A stretch of DNA of 64,000 nucleotides from Psychrobacter sp. bablab_jr014 (GTDB lineage: Bacteria > Pseudomonadota > Gammaproteobacteria > Pseudomonadales > Moraxellaceae), in the NCBI RefSeq assembly GCF_016464015.1, contig NZ_JACDXT010000030.1, positions 22,449 through 86,448 on the forward strand, given 5' to 3'. The notes below the pieces were generated by a model, which worked only from the letters and a program-made list of their open reading frames with translations, made no database searches and had not been told where the DNA came from. Each line of letters starts with the position of its first letter. Positions within the stretch are counted from its first letter, which is position 1. This document shows positions 9,112 to 16,520 of the stretch, in pieces. The translations under genes and the position numbers were made by a program.

Positions 9112-9154
9112 TGACAGAGAGATGACAGCAAGATGACAATATTGTCATCTTGCT
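9112..9154. promoter_or_regulatory. CopR/CusR-type operator: 28-bp perfect palindrome plus phased TGACA half-sites
   Basis: 9127-9154 is a perfect 28-bp palindrome whose core, 9133-9148, reads ATGACAATATTGTCAT. It fits exactly the published E. coli CusR-box core ATGACAA-NN-TTGTCAT. Three direct TGACA half-sites start at 9112, 9123 and 9134, exactly 11 bp apart, as expected for an OmpR-family regulator binding one face of the helix. It lies between the 108-residue gene and the 92-residue gene and should control the latter; as a palindrome it could also fold as a terminator for the former. Confidence 0.75.
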
Positions 9155-9165
9155 ACTTTTATATT

Positions 9166-9492
9166 TTAATGCTGCACGTATTCATTTAGTATGGCATCAG
9201 CATTTCTATCACGATCGCTACCATATTTTTTTATGAAATACTTTTCAGACTGCAGATGTTGATCTTGATGCTGAACTTGGCAAGCGACTCGTGCATCAAC
9301 ATAGCTTTTCATTTGAGCATCAGACATCTGCGCGTTATTGTGATCTAGATTTCTGGCAAACGTAGTTAAGTTATCGCAATTATCGATAATTGAAGTGCTT
9401 AGATTGGTAGTATGCGCATTAGCTGCTGATATACCGATAAGCATCGAAGCGGATAGCAGCACCACTTTTTTGAATGAACGATAGCTTTTCAT
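9166..9492 (-). CDS. Small exported protein of unknown function in the copper cluster
   Basis: 108 residues with a signal peptide (KVVLLSASMLIGISAANA, then HTTN). The mature ~80 residues are helical and polar, with several His, two Cys (DNCDNL and ARVACQ) and a Tyr/His-rich end; no family is recognised. A good ribosome-binding site (AAGGA) precedes it. It is the gene closest to copR and divergent from it, so the shared 227-bp region with CopR-like sites probably drives both. It may be a periplasmic metal-binding or stress protein; that is only positional inference. Confidence 0.65.
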   Translation of the reverse strand: MKSYRSFKKVVLLSASMLIGISAANAHTTNLSTSIIDNCDNLTTFARNLDHNNAQMSDAQMKSYVDARVACQVQHQDQHLQSEKYFIKKYGSDRDRNADAILNEYVQH

Positions 9493-9613
9493 ATAACATC
9501 CTTAATAAATTATTAAATATTGAAACTAATTACCTGTAGTAATAATTCATAGTAGCTACTCGTATCAAGAATGAGCCGCTATGTACTATAGGTATAGATT
9601 AACAAACGAAGAC

Positions 9614-9669
9614 TGACCATTTGATGACGAGCGCATGACATCTTTGTCAGATACCAGTCCGTTTTGTCA
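9614..9669. promoter_or_regulatory. CopR-type half-site array between the 108-aa gene and copR
   Basis: TGAC half-sites begin at 9614 (TGACC), 9625 (TGACG) and 9636 (TGACA), again exactly 11 bp apart; the last forms an inverted pair TGACA-TCTT-TGTCA (9636-9649). Another TGTCA is at 9665-9669. It lies 50-105 bp upstream of the copR start, fitting autoregulation and divergent control. Confidence 0.6.
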
Positions 9670-9719
9670 TTTATATTGATTTGGGTATTATAAAATCATA
9701 ATTATATTGAAGGATTACT

Positions 9720-10454
9720 ATGAAAGTACTACTAGTAGAAGATGAATTAAAACTCGGCGAATATGTAAAAAAAGGCTTAAGTGAAGCAGGCTTCATTGTT
9801 GATCATCAGCTGACAGGTTTAGATGGCTACCATGCTATGATGACTGAAGAGTTTAGCGTGATACTCATGGATGTTATGCTGCCTGATGTTAGCGGTTTTG
9901 AGCTAGTACGTAATTACCGAGCGGCTGGCAAGCATACGCCAGTGTTATTTCTAACCGCAAAAGATGATTTAGATGACAAAATCAAGGGGATTGAGATTGG
10001 CGGTGATGATTATCTGACCAAACCTTTTGCCTTTGCAGAGTTAATAGTCAGGATAAAAAGCTTATTACGACGCGCCAATCAAGCCGACTATAAAAGTACG
10101 CTCATGCAAATAGCGGATCTCAAAATGGACATTGCCAAGCGCACTGTACATAGAGGAGACACGCCCATTAAACTAACCGCAAAAGAGTTCTCCCTATTAC
10201 AGTTTCTATTAGAGCGCCGCGGTGAAGTATTACCACGCTCAATCATTGCTTCACAAGTATGGGATATGAACTTTGATAACGATACTAATGTGATTGATGT
10301 GGCAATAAGACGTCTGCGTATAAAAATAGACGATGAGTTTGATACCAAGCTAATTCATACTGTGCGTGGCATGGGCTACCGATTAGATGCTGTCGACGTT
10401 TCAGCTAGTAATAAAGCTGCCAGCGAAACGGAAGATAGCCAATATGATAAATAG
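9720..10454 (+). CDS. copR: CopR/CusR-like response regulator
   Basis: OmpR-family response regulator, 244 residues. The receiver domain (about 1-118) has the acidic pair E7/D8, phospho-acceptor Asp51 in LMDVMLPD, and the Thr/Lys switch in FLTAKDD. A winged-helix DNA-binding domain (about 130-228) follows, with LTAKEFSLLQFLLER and a typical end VRGMGYRLD. It most likely activates the copper genes when phosphorylated by the kinase whose start codon overlaps its end by 11 bases. TGACA-type boxes on both sides match what CusR/CopR proteins bind. Ribosome-binding site AAGGA is well placed. Confidence 0.93.
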   Translation: MKVLLVEDELKLGEYVKKGLSEAGFIVDHQLTGLDGYHAMMTEEFSVILMDVMLPDVSGFELVRNYRAAGKHTPVLFLTAKDDLDDKIKGIEIGGDDYLTKPFAFAELIVRIKSLLRRANQADYKSTLMQIADLKMDIAKRTVHRGDTPIKLTAKEFSLLQFLLERRGEVLPRSIIASQVWDMNFDNDTNVIDVAIRRLRIKIDDEFDTKLIHTVRGMGYRLDAVDVSASNKAASETEDSQYDK

Positions 10455-11997
10455 ATTGGACAATCGACGCTTACCCTTACTATGGCGAACTGTGTTTTTA
10501 TTGACGATATTTGTCGTTTTATCGCAGTTGATAATCTATATCTGGGTACAGCACTCTGTTAAAGGCCATTTTGAGCAAATGGATGCTGAAATCATTACCC
10601 ACGCAGCCTTTAATCTACGTAAGCGCGTAACAGAGGCGGATAACCAAATAGCCTCTCAGACACTACCTAAGCCTCAAAGTCCATCAAACACTCAACAACC
10701 GTTAAGCTCGAAAGCTTCTTCAAATCTACTTCCTACAATAGCCACAGAAAATGATGATCACCTGCATTCATCAGCGCTAGATTACGATCTAAAAACTATC
10801 ATTGCTGATAAAGAGGGGCGATTGCTATCTAGTACTCCCAAAAACTTTGCTAATGAATTAAGTGCCGACTTTAACCTATTATCATTACAGCAAAATCATG
10901 ATGACAGACAGTTTGTAATAAATATTAAAGACAGACGTTATCGAGCTATGGTTATTGGAGACGATGACATGCTTGCCCTTATCGCCTTACCCATTGACGT
11001 GCATCATCAGTATTTATTACAGTTTAACCGTCAAATTAGTCTGATCCTATTTGCCATCACACTACTGTTGGTTTCAATAGCAGCCTTAAGCGTGTATTGG
11101 GGTTTTGCCCCTTTATCCACTATCATGCAAAGGATGAAAGGTATTCATCCTGAAAGATTGAGCGAAAGAGTAATAGTTAGTGATATGCCATTAGAGCTAA
11201 GACCTTTAGCAGAATCCTATAACTCGATGATGGCTAAGCTTGAAAGCAATTTTGAGTCGTTGTCGCGATTTTCAGACAATATCGCGCATGAGCTACGCAC
11301 GCCAATAGCGACGCTGATTACGCAAACGCAAGTCATGTTAAATAAGCCTAGAGAGGAAGAGGAATATGTCGAACAATTACATCAGCAACATGACACCTTA
11401 GAGCAATTATCGGCGATGATTAACAACATGCTACTGCTAGCAAAAACCCAAAAAGGACTGAGTGATTCGCAAGTGACTACTGTAGATACTGAGGTCCTAA
11501 TCAATAAGCTGTTAGATTACTTTGAAATGATTGCCGAAGATCGTAAAATAACTTTTGTAAAATTAGGAGATTTTAAGGCAGTATTAGGCGATGAGGGTTT
11601 ATTGCAAAGGCTATTTGCTAATCTGCTATCAAACGCGATCTACTACGCCGCTAGTAATAGTGTCGTCACAATATCAGCCACTGTCAACACTCCAAATACT
11701 TCCGTTAATAATTATAAGATGCTTGAAAACGATCAAAGTAACACTCAAACCGCGAAGCAATCTTGGCTAGAGATAACTTTTACTAACCTTCTAGAAAAAC
11801 CTCTAAACCAAAGCGAAGCAGATCGATTGTTTGAGCGCTTTTATCGTCATGATAAAACTAGCCAGCACCATTCAGGATCAGGTTTGGGTTTATCTATCGT
11901 TCAGGCTATTGCTAATGCTCATAAAGGGACGGTCAATATCACTATCAAAGATGAGTATTGTTTTGAAGTTACTGTAGGATTATTGATTGCTAAGTAG
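10444..11997 (+). CDS. copS: CopS/CusS-like heavy-metal sensor histidine kinase
   Basis: 517-residue membrane kinase. Transmembrane helix 1 (about residues 13-35), a ~160-residue periplasmic sensor region, helix 2 (about 198-222), then a HAMP domain, dimerisation/phosphoacceptor helix with His282 in NIAHELRTPIATL, and the ATP-binding domain with N-box NLLSNAIYYA and G-box GSGLGLSIVQAI. The start chosen overlaps copR by 11 bases, so the pair is translationally coupled; the longer frame from 10387 would lie inside copR. The periplasmic region contains scattered His residues (DDHLHSS) that might bind metal. Specificity for copper is inferred from the neighbours. Confidence 0.92.
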   Translation: MINRLDNRRLPLLWRTVFLLTIFVVLSQLIIYIWVQHSVKGHFEQMDAEIITHAAFNLRKRVTEADNQIASQTLPKPQSPSNTQQPLSSKASSNLLPTIATENDDHLHSSALDYDLKTIIADKEGRLLSSTPKNFANELSADFNLLSLQQNHDDRQFVINIKDRRYRAMVIGDDDMLALIALPIDVHHQYLLQFNRQISLILFAITLLLVSIAALSVYWGFAPLSTIMQRMKGIHPERLSERVIVSDMPLELRPLAESYNSMMAKLESNFESLSRFSDNIAHELRTPIATLITQTQVMLNKPREEEEYVEQLHQQHDTLEQLSAMINNMLLLAKTQKGLSDSQVTTVDTEVLINKLLDYFEMIAEDRKITFVKLGDFKAVLGDEGLLQRLFANLLSNAIYYAASNSVVTISATVNTPNTSVNNYKMLENDQSNTQTAKQSWLEITFTNLLEKPLNQSEADRLFERFYRHDKTSQHHSGSGLGLSIVQAIANAHKGTVNITIKDEYCFEVTVGLLIAK

Positions 11998-12115
11998 CAT
12001 ACACCTCAATATCCTAGTGTTCAAAATATTAATAATATGTAGACCTACTATAGGTCTATTTTATTTTGATAAGTCGAAAAGGCTCTGAATGCTATTATTC
12101 ATATAGTGTATAAGG

Positions 12116-12184
12116 CTAGATTATGAAGTCTAGTTTTCTTAGGTGATGTTGTTGATATGGGGGTTTGATAAAGGCGTACTTTAC
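12116..12184 (-). pseudogene. Remnant of an IS3-family orfB (transposase) start
   Basis: On the minus strand the codons from 12184 read VKYAFIKPPYQQHHLRKL; the KYAFIK start is typical of IS3-family orfB, but the frame stops after ~22 codons and no catalytic DDE region follows. It lies just downstream of orfA (12248-12547), so the element is a truncated, inactive IS. Confidence 0.6.
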
Positions 12185-12225
12185 TAACTGCCACTTCGGG
12201 CATAGCCCTACGCCTTGCGTCACTA

Positions 12226-12246
12226 AAACAGTCTCCCAGACTGTTT
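12226..12246. terminator. Perfect 9-bp stem-loop directly after IS orfA
   Basis: AAACAGTCT-CCC-AGACTGTTT is a perfect inverted repeat with a 3-base loop, one base beyond the orfA stop on the minus strand. In IS3 elements a structure between orfA and orfB may stimulate frameshifting; here, after truncation, it could simply end transcription. Confidence 0.5.
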
Positions 12247-12247
12247 C

Positions 12248-12547
12248 TTAACGTTCCTCATTCGCGAAGTACGCCGTCGCATTTTTTAGTATTTCACGCT
12301 CCTCTTCAGCCACTTTGAGCTGACGCTTGAGCTGCTTTATTTCTTGAAGAGCACTCATAAGGTCAGGATCATATTGCTCTGTGCCGACAAGCTTGCCTTG
12401 ATTGGATTTGTTATTCCAGTTTGAGAGCGTTTGCATGGCAATACCAAGCTGCTTTGCAGTCGCTGAAATATTGCCATTATTATCTGCTATTTTCTTGACA
12501 GCTTCGGCTTTAAATTCGTCACTATAAGTTCTGATTTTCTTGGTCAT
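12248..12547 (-). mobile_element. IS3-family transposase orfA (element truncated)
   Basis: 99 residues with the orfA layout: N-terminal HTH (YSDEFKAEAVKKIADNNGNISATAKQLGI.. and TLSNW) and a C-terminal leucine-zipper/coiled coil (ALQEIKQLKRQLKVAEEEREILKNATAYFA). It would provide sequence-specific DNA binding to an OrfAB fusion transposase. Good AGGAG upstream. Only the first codons of orfB remain (12116-12184), so the element cannot move by itself. It sits just beyond copS and marks the right border of the copper island. Confidence 0.88.
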
Positions 12548-13146
12548 GGTAAACTCCTGTTATTGTGCTTAGTTTACCAAGTTTAGCTCTACGTTTTATT
12601 CAGCATAGCTCAGGCAGCTTAATTCCATTTATAAGGTGTCTTAGGTTTGGGAGGGTTACCCATATTTATTTAATGTGTAAATATTAGCTAAATATTTACA
12701 AATAACTTCCCAGTCATAATAACTGTTTACTCTTAACTCATTAATATACATTTATTCATCCAGACAAAAGACTTCTTTTTTAGATTATATCAACTAATGA
12801 TATTATTCATAGTAAACACTAAGCAGCTCAAACCTGATAAATGTAAATTAGCAGCCTAATATAACAAAAGATAACAATATTTTTTATGAATAATATATCT
12901 TCAGGATCAGCTATCTAACTCATAAGATTGTTGGTATAAATGTTGGTATAATAAAATTAATATTTATAAATATCTTTTAATATCAAAAACTTAATCAATA
13001 AGCATGGTTGATACTGGGCCCACCATATTCAAACCCTTACAAGCATTGACTTGTAAGGGTTTTTTATTGTCTAAAATTTATGTAAAAGCATGGATGTAAT
13101 TAATTTTTTGATACTATCTTGATACTTTGACCTTTGTAGTAATTAA
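12548..13146. other. AT-rich intergenic stretch with recombination-site-like motifs
   Basis: No gene is supported in this ~600-bp AT-rich stretch. It holds two TTGGTATAA repeats (12931-12939 and 12943-12951), three TTGATACT repeats (13008-13015, 13108-13115, 13119-13126), a tRNA-3'-end-like GGGCCCACCA at 13016-13025 and a strong hairpin (13034-13065). Together these resemble a scar of a tyrosine-recombinase attachment site, but no integrase gene is present. Confidence 0.4.
13034..13065 (+). terminator. Rho-independent terminator
   Basis: Perfect 10-bp stem CCCTTACAAG / CTTGTAAGGG with a 6-base loop, followed by six T. It sits 9 bp after the tRNA-3'-end-like sequence; no intact gene precedes it on the + strand. 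Confidence 0.8.
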
Positions 13147-13197
13147 GGGGCTGTAGTAGATAATCACTATGCTAGACTACTTTTATGAAGAAAACCC
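13147..13197 (+). repeat. Solo end of an IS1595-family element (copy A)
   Basis: 51 bp beginning GGGGCTGTAGTAGATAATCA match the left end of the IS1595-type element at 16009-16059 with only a couple of mismatches, up to the transposase start region; beyond 13197 the sequences diverge. With copy B it brackets the 2.8-kb lysR/monooxygenase/reductase cassette as direct repeats. Confidence 0.8.
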
Positions 13198-13255
13198 TCC
13201 CTAAATTAGATACGCATAATATTCTACTGCTTTTCACAATATCACCATCTACAGT

Positions 13256-14161
13256 TTAACCTATCAAACGCTGTGCTAAAAAATTCACCAACACGCCAAT
13301 TTTTACCACATTACGGCTAGTGGGCGGATACACCAAATAAATCCCGTCATCTGTCGCCAAAGACGGGGTCACTTGCCAATCAGACAACACCTGTACCAAC
13401 GCCCCAGACTGCAACGCTTTCTCAATCAGCCAGTTAGGTAAATGGCTAATCCCTTGTCCATCAAGCGTGGCTTGTTTCAGCATTTCTATATTATTACCCA
13501 TCAAATTCCCTGTCACCCGCAAACTTTGCGTTTTACCCGTTTGATGGAAATACCACTTTGACGCATAGCCTTGATACATAAACGGCAAACAATTATGCTC
13601 GGCTAATTGTGACGGTGTTTGTGGTGTTCCATGCAATCGTAGATAATCGGGACTCGCACATAACAGCCGTTGCTGAGAGGCAATAAATTTTGCTACCAAG
13701 CGGTCATCCTCCACACGCCCTAACCGCACCCCTACATCATATTTCTCATTAAATAAATCTACAAATTCATCACTGGCAAATAGCTCCAATTCAATTTTTG
13801 GGTATAAATGGGCAAATTCGGCAAGCAATGGGGCGATTTTTTCAATCCCATAGGAACTGGGAAAAGTAAGGCACAATCGCCCTTGTGGTTCAATTTGCTC
13901 CTCTTTAATCGCTTCATTTACCTGTTGTAATTCAGCTAATATCGGCTCGGTCTGTTGTAAATAACGCATCCCTGCATGGGTCAAATCCAAATGTCTGGTT
14001 GAGCGATTCAATAGCTTAACTTGCAAGGATTGTTCTAAGTTATCAATTTGCCGAGTGACAGACGACACCGCCAGCCCAAGCTGACTTGCCGTGGCAGTAA
14101 AGCTATTAGTATTCGCCACATGGTGAAAAATAGTGAGGGCATAGAAGTAATTGATGGTCAT
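13256..14161 (-). CDS. LysR-family transcriptional regulator
   Basis: About 301 residues from ATG 14161. N-terminal winged HTH (FYALTIFHHVANTNSFTATASQLGLAVSSVTRQIDNLEQSL) and a C-terminal co-inducer-binding domain (RLCLTFPSSYGIEKIAPLLAEF...). The frame extends upstream to 14263, but LysR proteins begin a few residues before this HTH, so the shorter start is preferred. It is divergent from the LLM monooxygenase gene, 150 bp away, the classic arrangement for a LysR regulator controlling its neighbour. It is inside the IS1595-bracketed cassette, so probably acquired with its targets. Confidence 0.88.
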   Translation of the reverse strand: MTINYFYALTIFHHVANTNSFTATASQLGLAVSSVTRQIDNLEQSLQVKLLNRSTRHLDLTHAGMRYLQQTEPILAELQQVNEAIKEEQIEPQGRLCLTFPSSYGIEKIAPLLAEFAHLYPKIELELFASDEFVDLFNEKYDVGVRLGRVEDDRLVAKFIASQQRLLCASPDYLRLHGTPQTPSQLAEHNCLPFMYQGYASKWYFHQTGKTQSLRVTGNLMGNNIEMLKQATLDGQGISHLPNWLIEKALQSGALVQVLSDWQVTPSLATDDGIYLVYPPTSRNVVKIGVLVNFLAQRLIG

Positions 14162-14311
14162 GGGTTTGTTAGCAGTTAAGTGTATTTTTGAATAAACATA
14201 TTTTTGCAAAAAAAGCAAAACTGTTTCCAATTTTACCCCAATTGTCATTAAAAATAAAAGCATTATACTAGGACTATATTTTTTAATGCTTAATTTAACG
14301 GAGTGACTCTC

Positions 14312-15376
14312 ATGACCACAAGCTCACAAACTGCTGTACCAAACCTCTCTGTTCTTGGACAAGACAATAGCCAATTATTTCACACCGCTCAGACGAATGA
14401 AAATATAACCCCGCAACAAAAACAACTACCCCCTCATCTTGCCAATCACCCTGCATTTAGTGAGGTGTTTCAAGCGGATAAACTCACCTTGGGATTGATT
14501 GCCCCGTTTAAAGGCTATCCCAATAGTCCGATTCCAAGCTTAGAAGACTTTGGGGAAACCGCTGTCTTAGCAGAACAGCTTGGATTTTCTGCACTATGGT
14601 TGCGAGATGTGCCATTTTATGACCCAAGTTTTGGCGATGTTGGACAAGCATTTGACCCCATGGTTGCCATGGGCTATTTGACTGCGAAAACCCAACGAAT
14701 TGCGATAGGTTCAGCAGGCATCGTTGCACCTTTGCGGAGTCCCATTCATATCGCCAAAGCCTCAGCAAGTACGGCAGTATTAAGCAATAATCGCTTTATT
14801 TTGGGGATGTCGAGTGGCGATAGACCTGTGGAATACCCTGTGTTTCAGCAAAACTTTGACAATCGTGCCGAGCGTTTTCGAGAAAGTTGGGACATGATTC
14901 GTGCCTTAACCACCCAAAAATTTCCGCAGTTTAAAGGGCAACATTATGGGGATTTAACAGGCAATATTGGCTTTATCCCTACCCTTGAACAACGCTTACC
15001 GATGGTTGCTATTGGTCGTGCCAGACAGGAACTAGATTGGCTTGCTAATACTGCCGATGCGTGGATTTGGCATGGGGTAAACCCAAAAGATACCAAAAAT
15101 ATCGTGCAAACCTTGGCGGATTTAAATCAAGATGACGCTTGGCATCCTTTTGGTTATGCCAATTTTGTCGAACTTAGTGAGAATCCGAATGAGCCTGCTC
15201 AATTATCTCGCAATATTTATCTACGAGGCGGGGCACATAGTTTGCTGGAATTTTGGCAAGAGCAGAAAGAACAAGGCTTATCTCATATCACCATTAATTT
15301 AAAGCCTACCAAACGCCCTGTCAAAGAAACGTTGCAAGACTTAGCAGAAAATGTGTTAGCCAAATTAAACCAATAA
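14312..15376 (+). CDS. LLM-class flavin-dependent oxidoreductase (monooxygenase)
   Basis: 354 residues, a bacterial luciferase-like TIM-barrel flavoprotein. Visible features: LGLIAPFKGYPNSPIPSLEDF near the barrel start, LAEQLGFSALWLRDVPF, a conserved TQRIAIGSAG strand and the RFILGMSSGDRP loop. Such enzymes use reduced FMN from a partner reductase to oxidise a substrate with O2; the reductase gene follows 17 bp downstream. The substrate is not predictable. ATG 14312 is chosen over GTG 14303 because GGAG lies 8 bases upstream of the ATG and overlaps the GTG. It is divergent from a LysR regulator. Confidence 0.85.
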   Translation: MTTSSQTAVPNLSVLGQDNSQLFHTAQTNENITPQQKQLPPHLANHPAFSEVFQADKLTLGLIAPFKGYPNSPIPSLEDFGETAVLAEQLGFSALWLRDVPFYDPSFGDVGQAFDPMVAMGYLTAKTQRIAIGSAGIVAPLRSPIHIAKASASTAVLSNNRFILGMSSGDRPVEYPVFQQNFDNRAERFRESWDMIRALTTQKFPQFKGQHYGDLTGNIGFIPTLEQRLPMVAIGRARQELDWLANTADAWIWHGVNPKDTKNIVQTLADLNQDDAWHPFGYANFVELSENPNEPAQLSRNIYLRGGAHSLLEFWQEQKEQGLSHITINLKPTKRPVKETLQDLAENVLAKLNQ

Positions 15377-15393
15377 AAATGGGGTATAAAGCC

Positions 15394-16002
15394 ATGAAAA
15401 CGCTTGTCATTGATACCACAATCAATGCCCATACTGAGTCATTTTCGGCTCAGTTACTACAACAAATCAAACAGCAATTTGCTGAAAGCACAACCTATTT
15501 GCCATTAAATGACATGGATTTACCTACCTTGGATAAGGCAACCCTAACGGTCATTTATAAACAAAAAGCAGGGGAGGCTTTGAGTGTGGCGGAGCAAGCT
15601 ATCGCCGACACTCGGCAAGCGATGTTACAGCAGTTTAAAGCGCATCAAAAAATCGTTATTATCTATCCGATGTATAACTACAATATCCCTGCTCGACTCA
15701 AAGATTATATGGATATGGTGTTGGTGCCACGAGAGACTTTCCAGTACAGCGAGGCAGGTAAAATTGAACCCTTATTGACCGATAATAGAGCCGTGTTGTT
15801 TCTACAAATTAGTGGGTCGATGTTCTCATTGGATAAAGAATGCCAACAAATGGAATTTGCTTACCGTTATTTGGATATGATGTTTGCAAAAATGGGCTTT
15901 AAAAAACGCACCTTGATTCGAGCAGAAGGCACAGCCATTTGTGATAAAGAGGCAATTTTACAAGCCACACTAGAAGATTTTAACCAATGGCAAGTTAATT
16001 AA
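15394..16002 (+). CDS. FMN-dependent NAD(P)H oxidoreductase, AzoR-like
   Basis: 202 residues with a flavodoxin-like fold: phosphate-binding start (TLVIDTTINAHTESFSAQL), central PMYNYNIPARLKDYMDMVL and RETFQYSEAGKIEPLL, matching FMN-dependent NADH-azoreductase/quinone reductase proteins. In this context it probably supplies reduced flavin to the LLM monooxygenase just upstream, giving a two-component monooxygenase. The start at 15394 has GGGG nine bases upstream and gives the expected short N-terminus (MKTLVIDT). The gene ends 6 bp before the second IS1595 end, so it is the last cargo gene of the cassette. Confidence 0.85.
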   Translation: MKTLVIDTTINAHTESFSAQLLQQIKQQFAESTTYLPLNDMDLPTLDKATLTVIYKQKAGEALSVAEQAIADTRQAMLQQFKAHQKIVIIYPMYNYNIPARLKDYMDMVLVPRETFQYSEAGKIEPLLTDNRAVLFLQISGSMFSLDKECQQMEFAYRYLDMMFAKMGFKKRTLIRAEGTAICDKEAILQATLEDFNQWQVN

Positions 16003-16008
16003 ATTTTA

Positions 16009-16059
16009 GGGGCTGTAGTAGATAAGCACTATGCTAGACTACTTTTATGAAGATAACCC
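16009..16059 (+). repeat. Left end of the IS1595-family element (copy B)
   Basis: GGGGCTGTAGTAGATAAGCA... matches copy A at 13147-13197 with about two mismatches and leads into the transposase gene that starts at 16047. It is the terminal repeat plus transposase promoter region. Confidence 0.8.
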
Positions 16060-16415
16060 GTTGTAAACTAAGTAAAAAAGCACAGAGACGACTGTTAGAG
16101 TTTTTTACGGCTGAAGTGACTGCCAGAACAGCCGCAGATTTGCTTGATATTCAGCCTAATACTGCTGCACTTTTTTACCATAAAACAAGACTTGTCATAG
16201 ACTACCATCTCTCGTTAGAAGCTGATGAGCTTTTTGATGGAGAAGTCGAATTAGATGAAAGTTACTTTGGCGGCGTACGCAAAGGTAAAAGAGGTCGCGG
16301 GGCTGCTGACAAAACCGCTGTATTTGGTATTCTAAAACGAAACGGTAAGGTGTATACCATTGTCGTAGCAGACACCAAACAGACTACTCTAAATCTTTTT
16401 TGTGTGAGAACTTAA
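16047..16415 (+). mobile_element. Truncated IS1595/IS1016-type transposase
   Basis: 122 residues of a family normally ~215-230 residues. The N-terminal zinc/HTH region (KAQRRLLEFFTAEVTARTAADLLDIQPNTA) and the first half of the catalytic domain (VELDESYFGGVRKGKRGRGAADKTAVFGILKR) are intact, including the first acidic residues. After about residue 115 (TKQTTLNLF) the frame enters unrelated sequence and stops, so the remaining catalytic residues are missing and the protein should be inactive. The right end of the element is not seen; the break lies near 16395 against an antisense gene fragment. Confidence 0.85.
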
Positions 16416-16520
16416 AGATTAACCGTTCGCTATTTTTTTTGCCATCAATTTGTCGCCAATGTTCAACACGCCCTAAATTACGATAATTTTTGTCTTCTAA
16501 ACCATCTCGGCAGTTGTACA
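16393..16520 (-). pseudogene. Gene fragment abutting the broken IS (unidentified)
   Basis: On the minus strand, in a frame different from the overlapping end of the EamA gene, an open stretch reads PMYNCRDGLEDKNYRNLG and continues RVEHWRQIDGKKNSERLIFKF to the break with the truncated transposase. Its composition looks protein-like and it has no own start, so it is probably the tail of a gene cut by the IS event. I do not recognise the family. Confidence 0.35.

Noticed and set aside
9127..9154. Pure transcription terminator for the 108-residue gene
   Set aside because: The palindrome has no loop, is centred on the CusR-box core and joins an 11-bp-phased array, so an operator is the better explanation, although a terminator role is not excluded.
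13005..13065. A tRNA or tmRNA gene ending at the CCA-like sequence
   Set aside because: No D-arm, anticodon arm or tmRNA body can be found upstream; only a 3'-end-like scrap is present.
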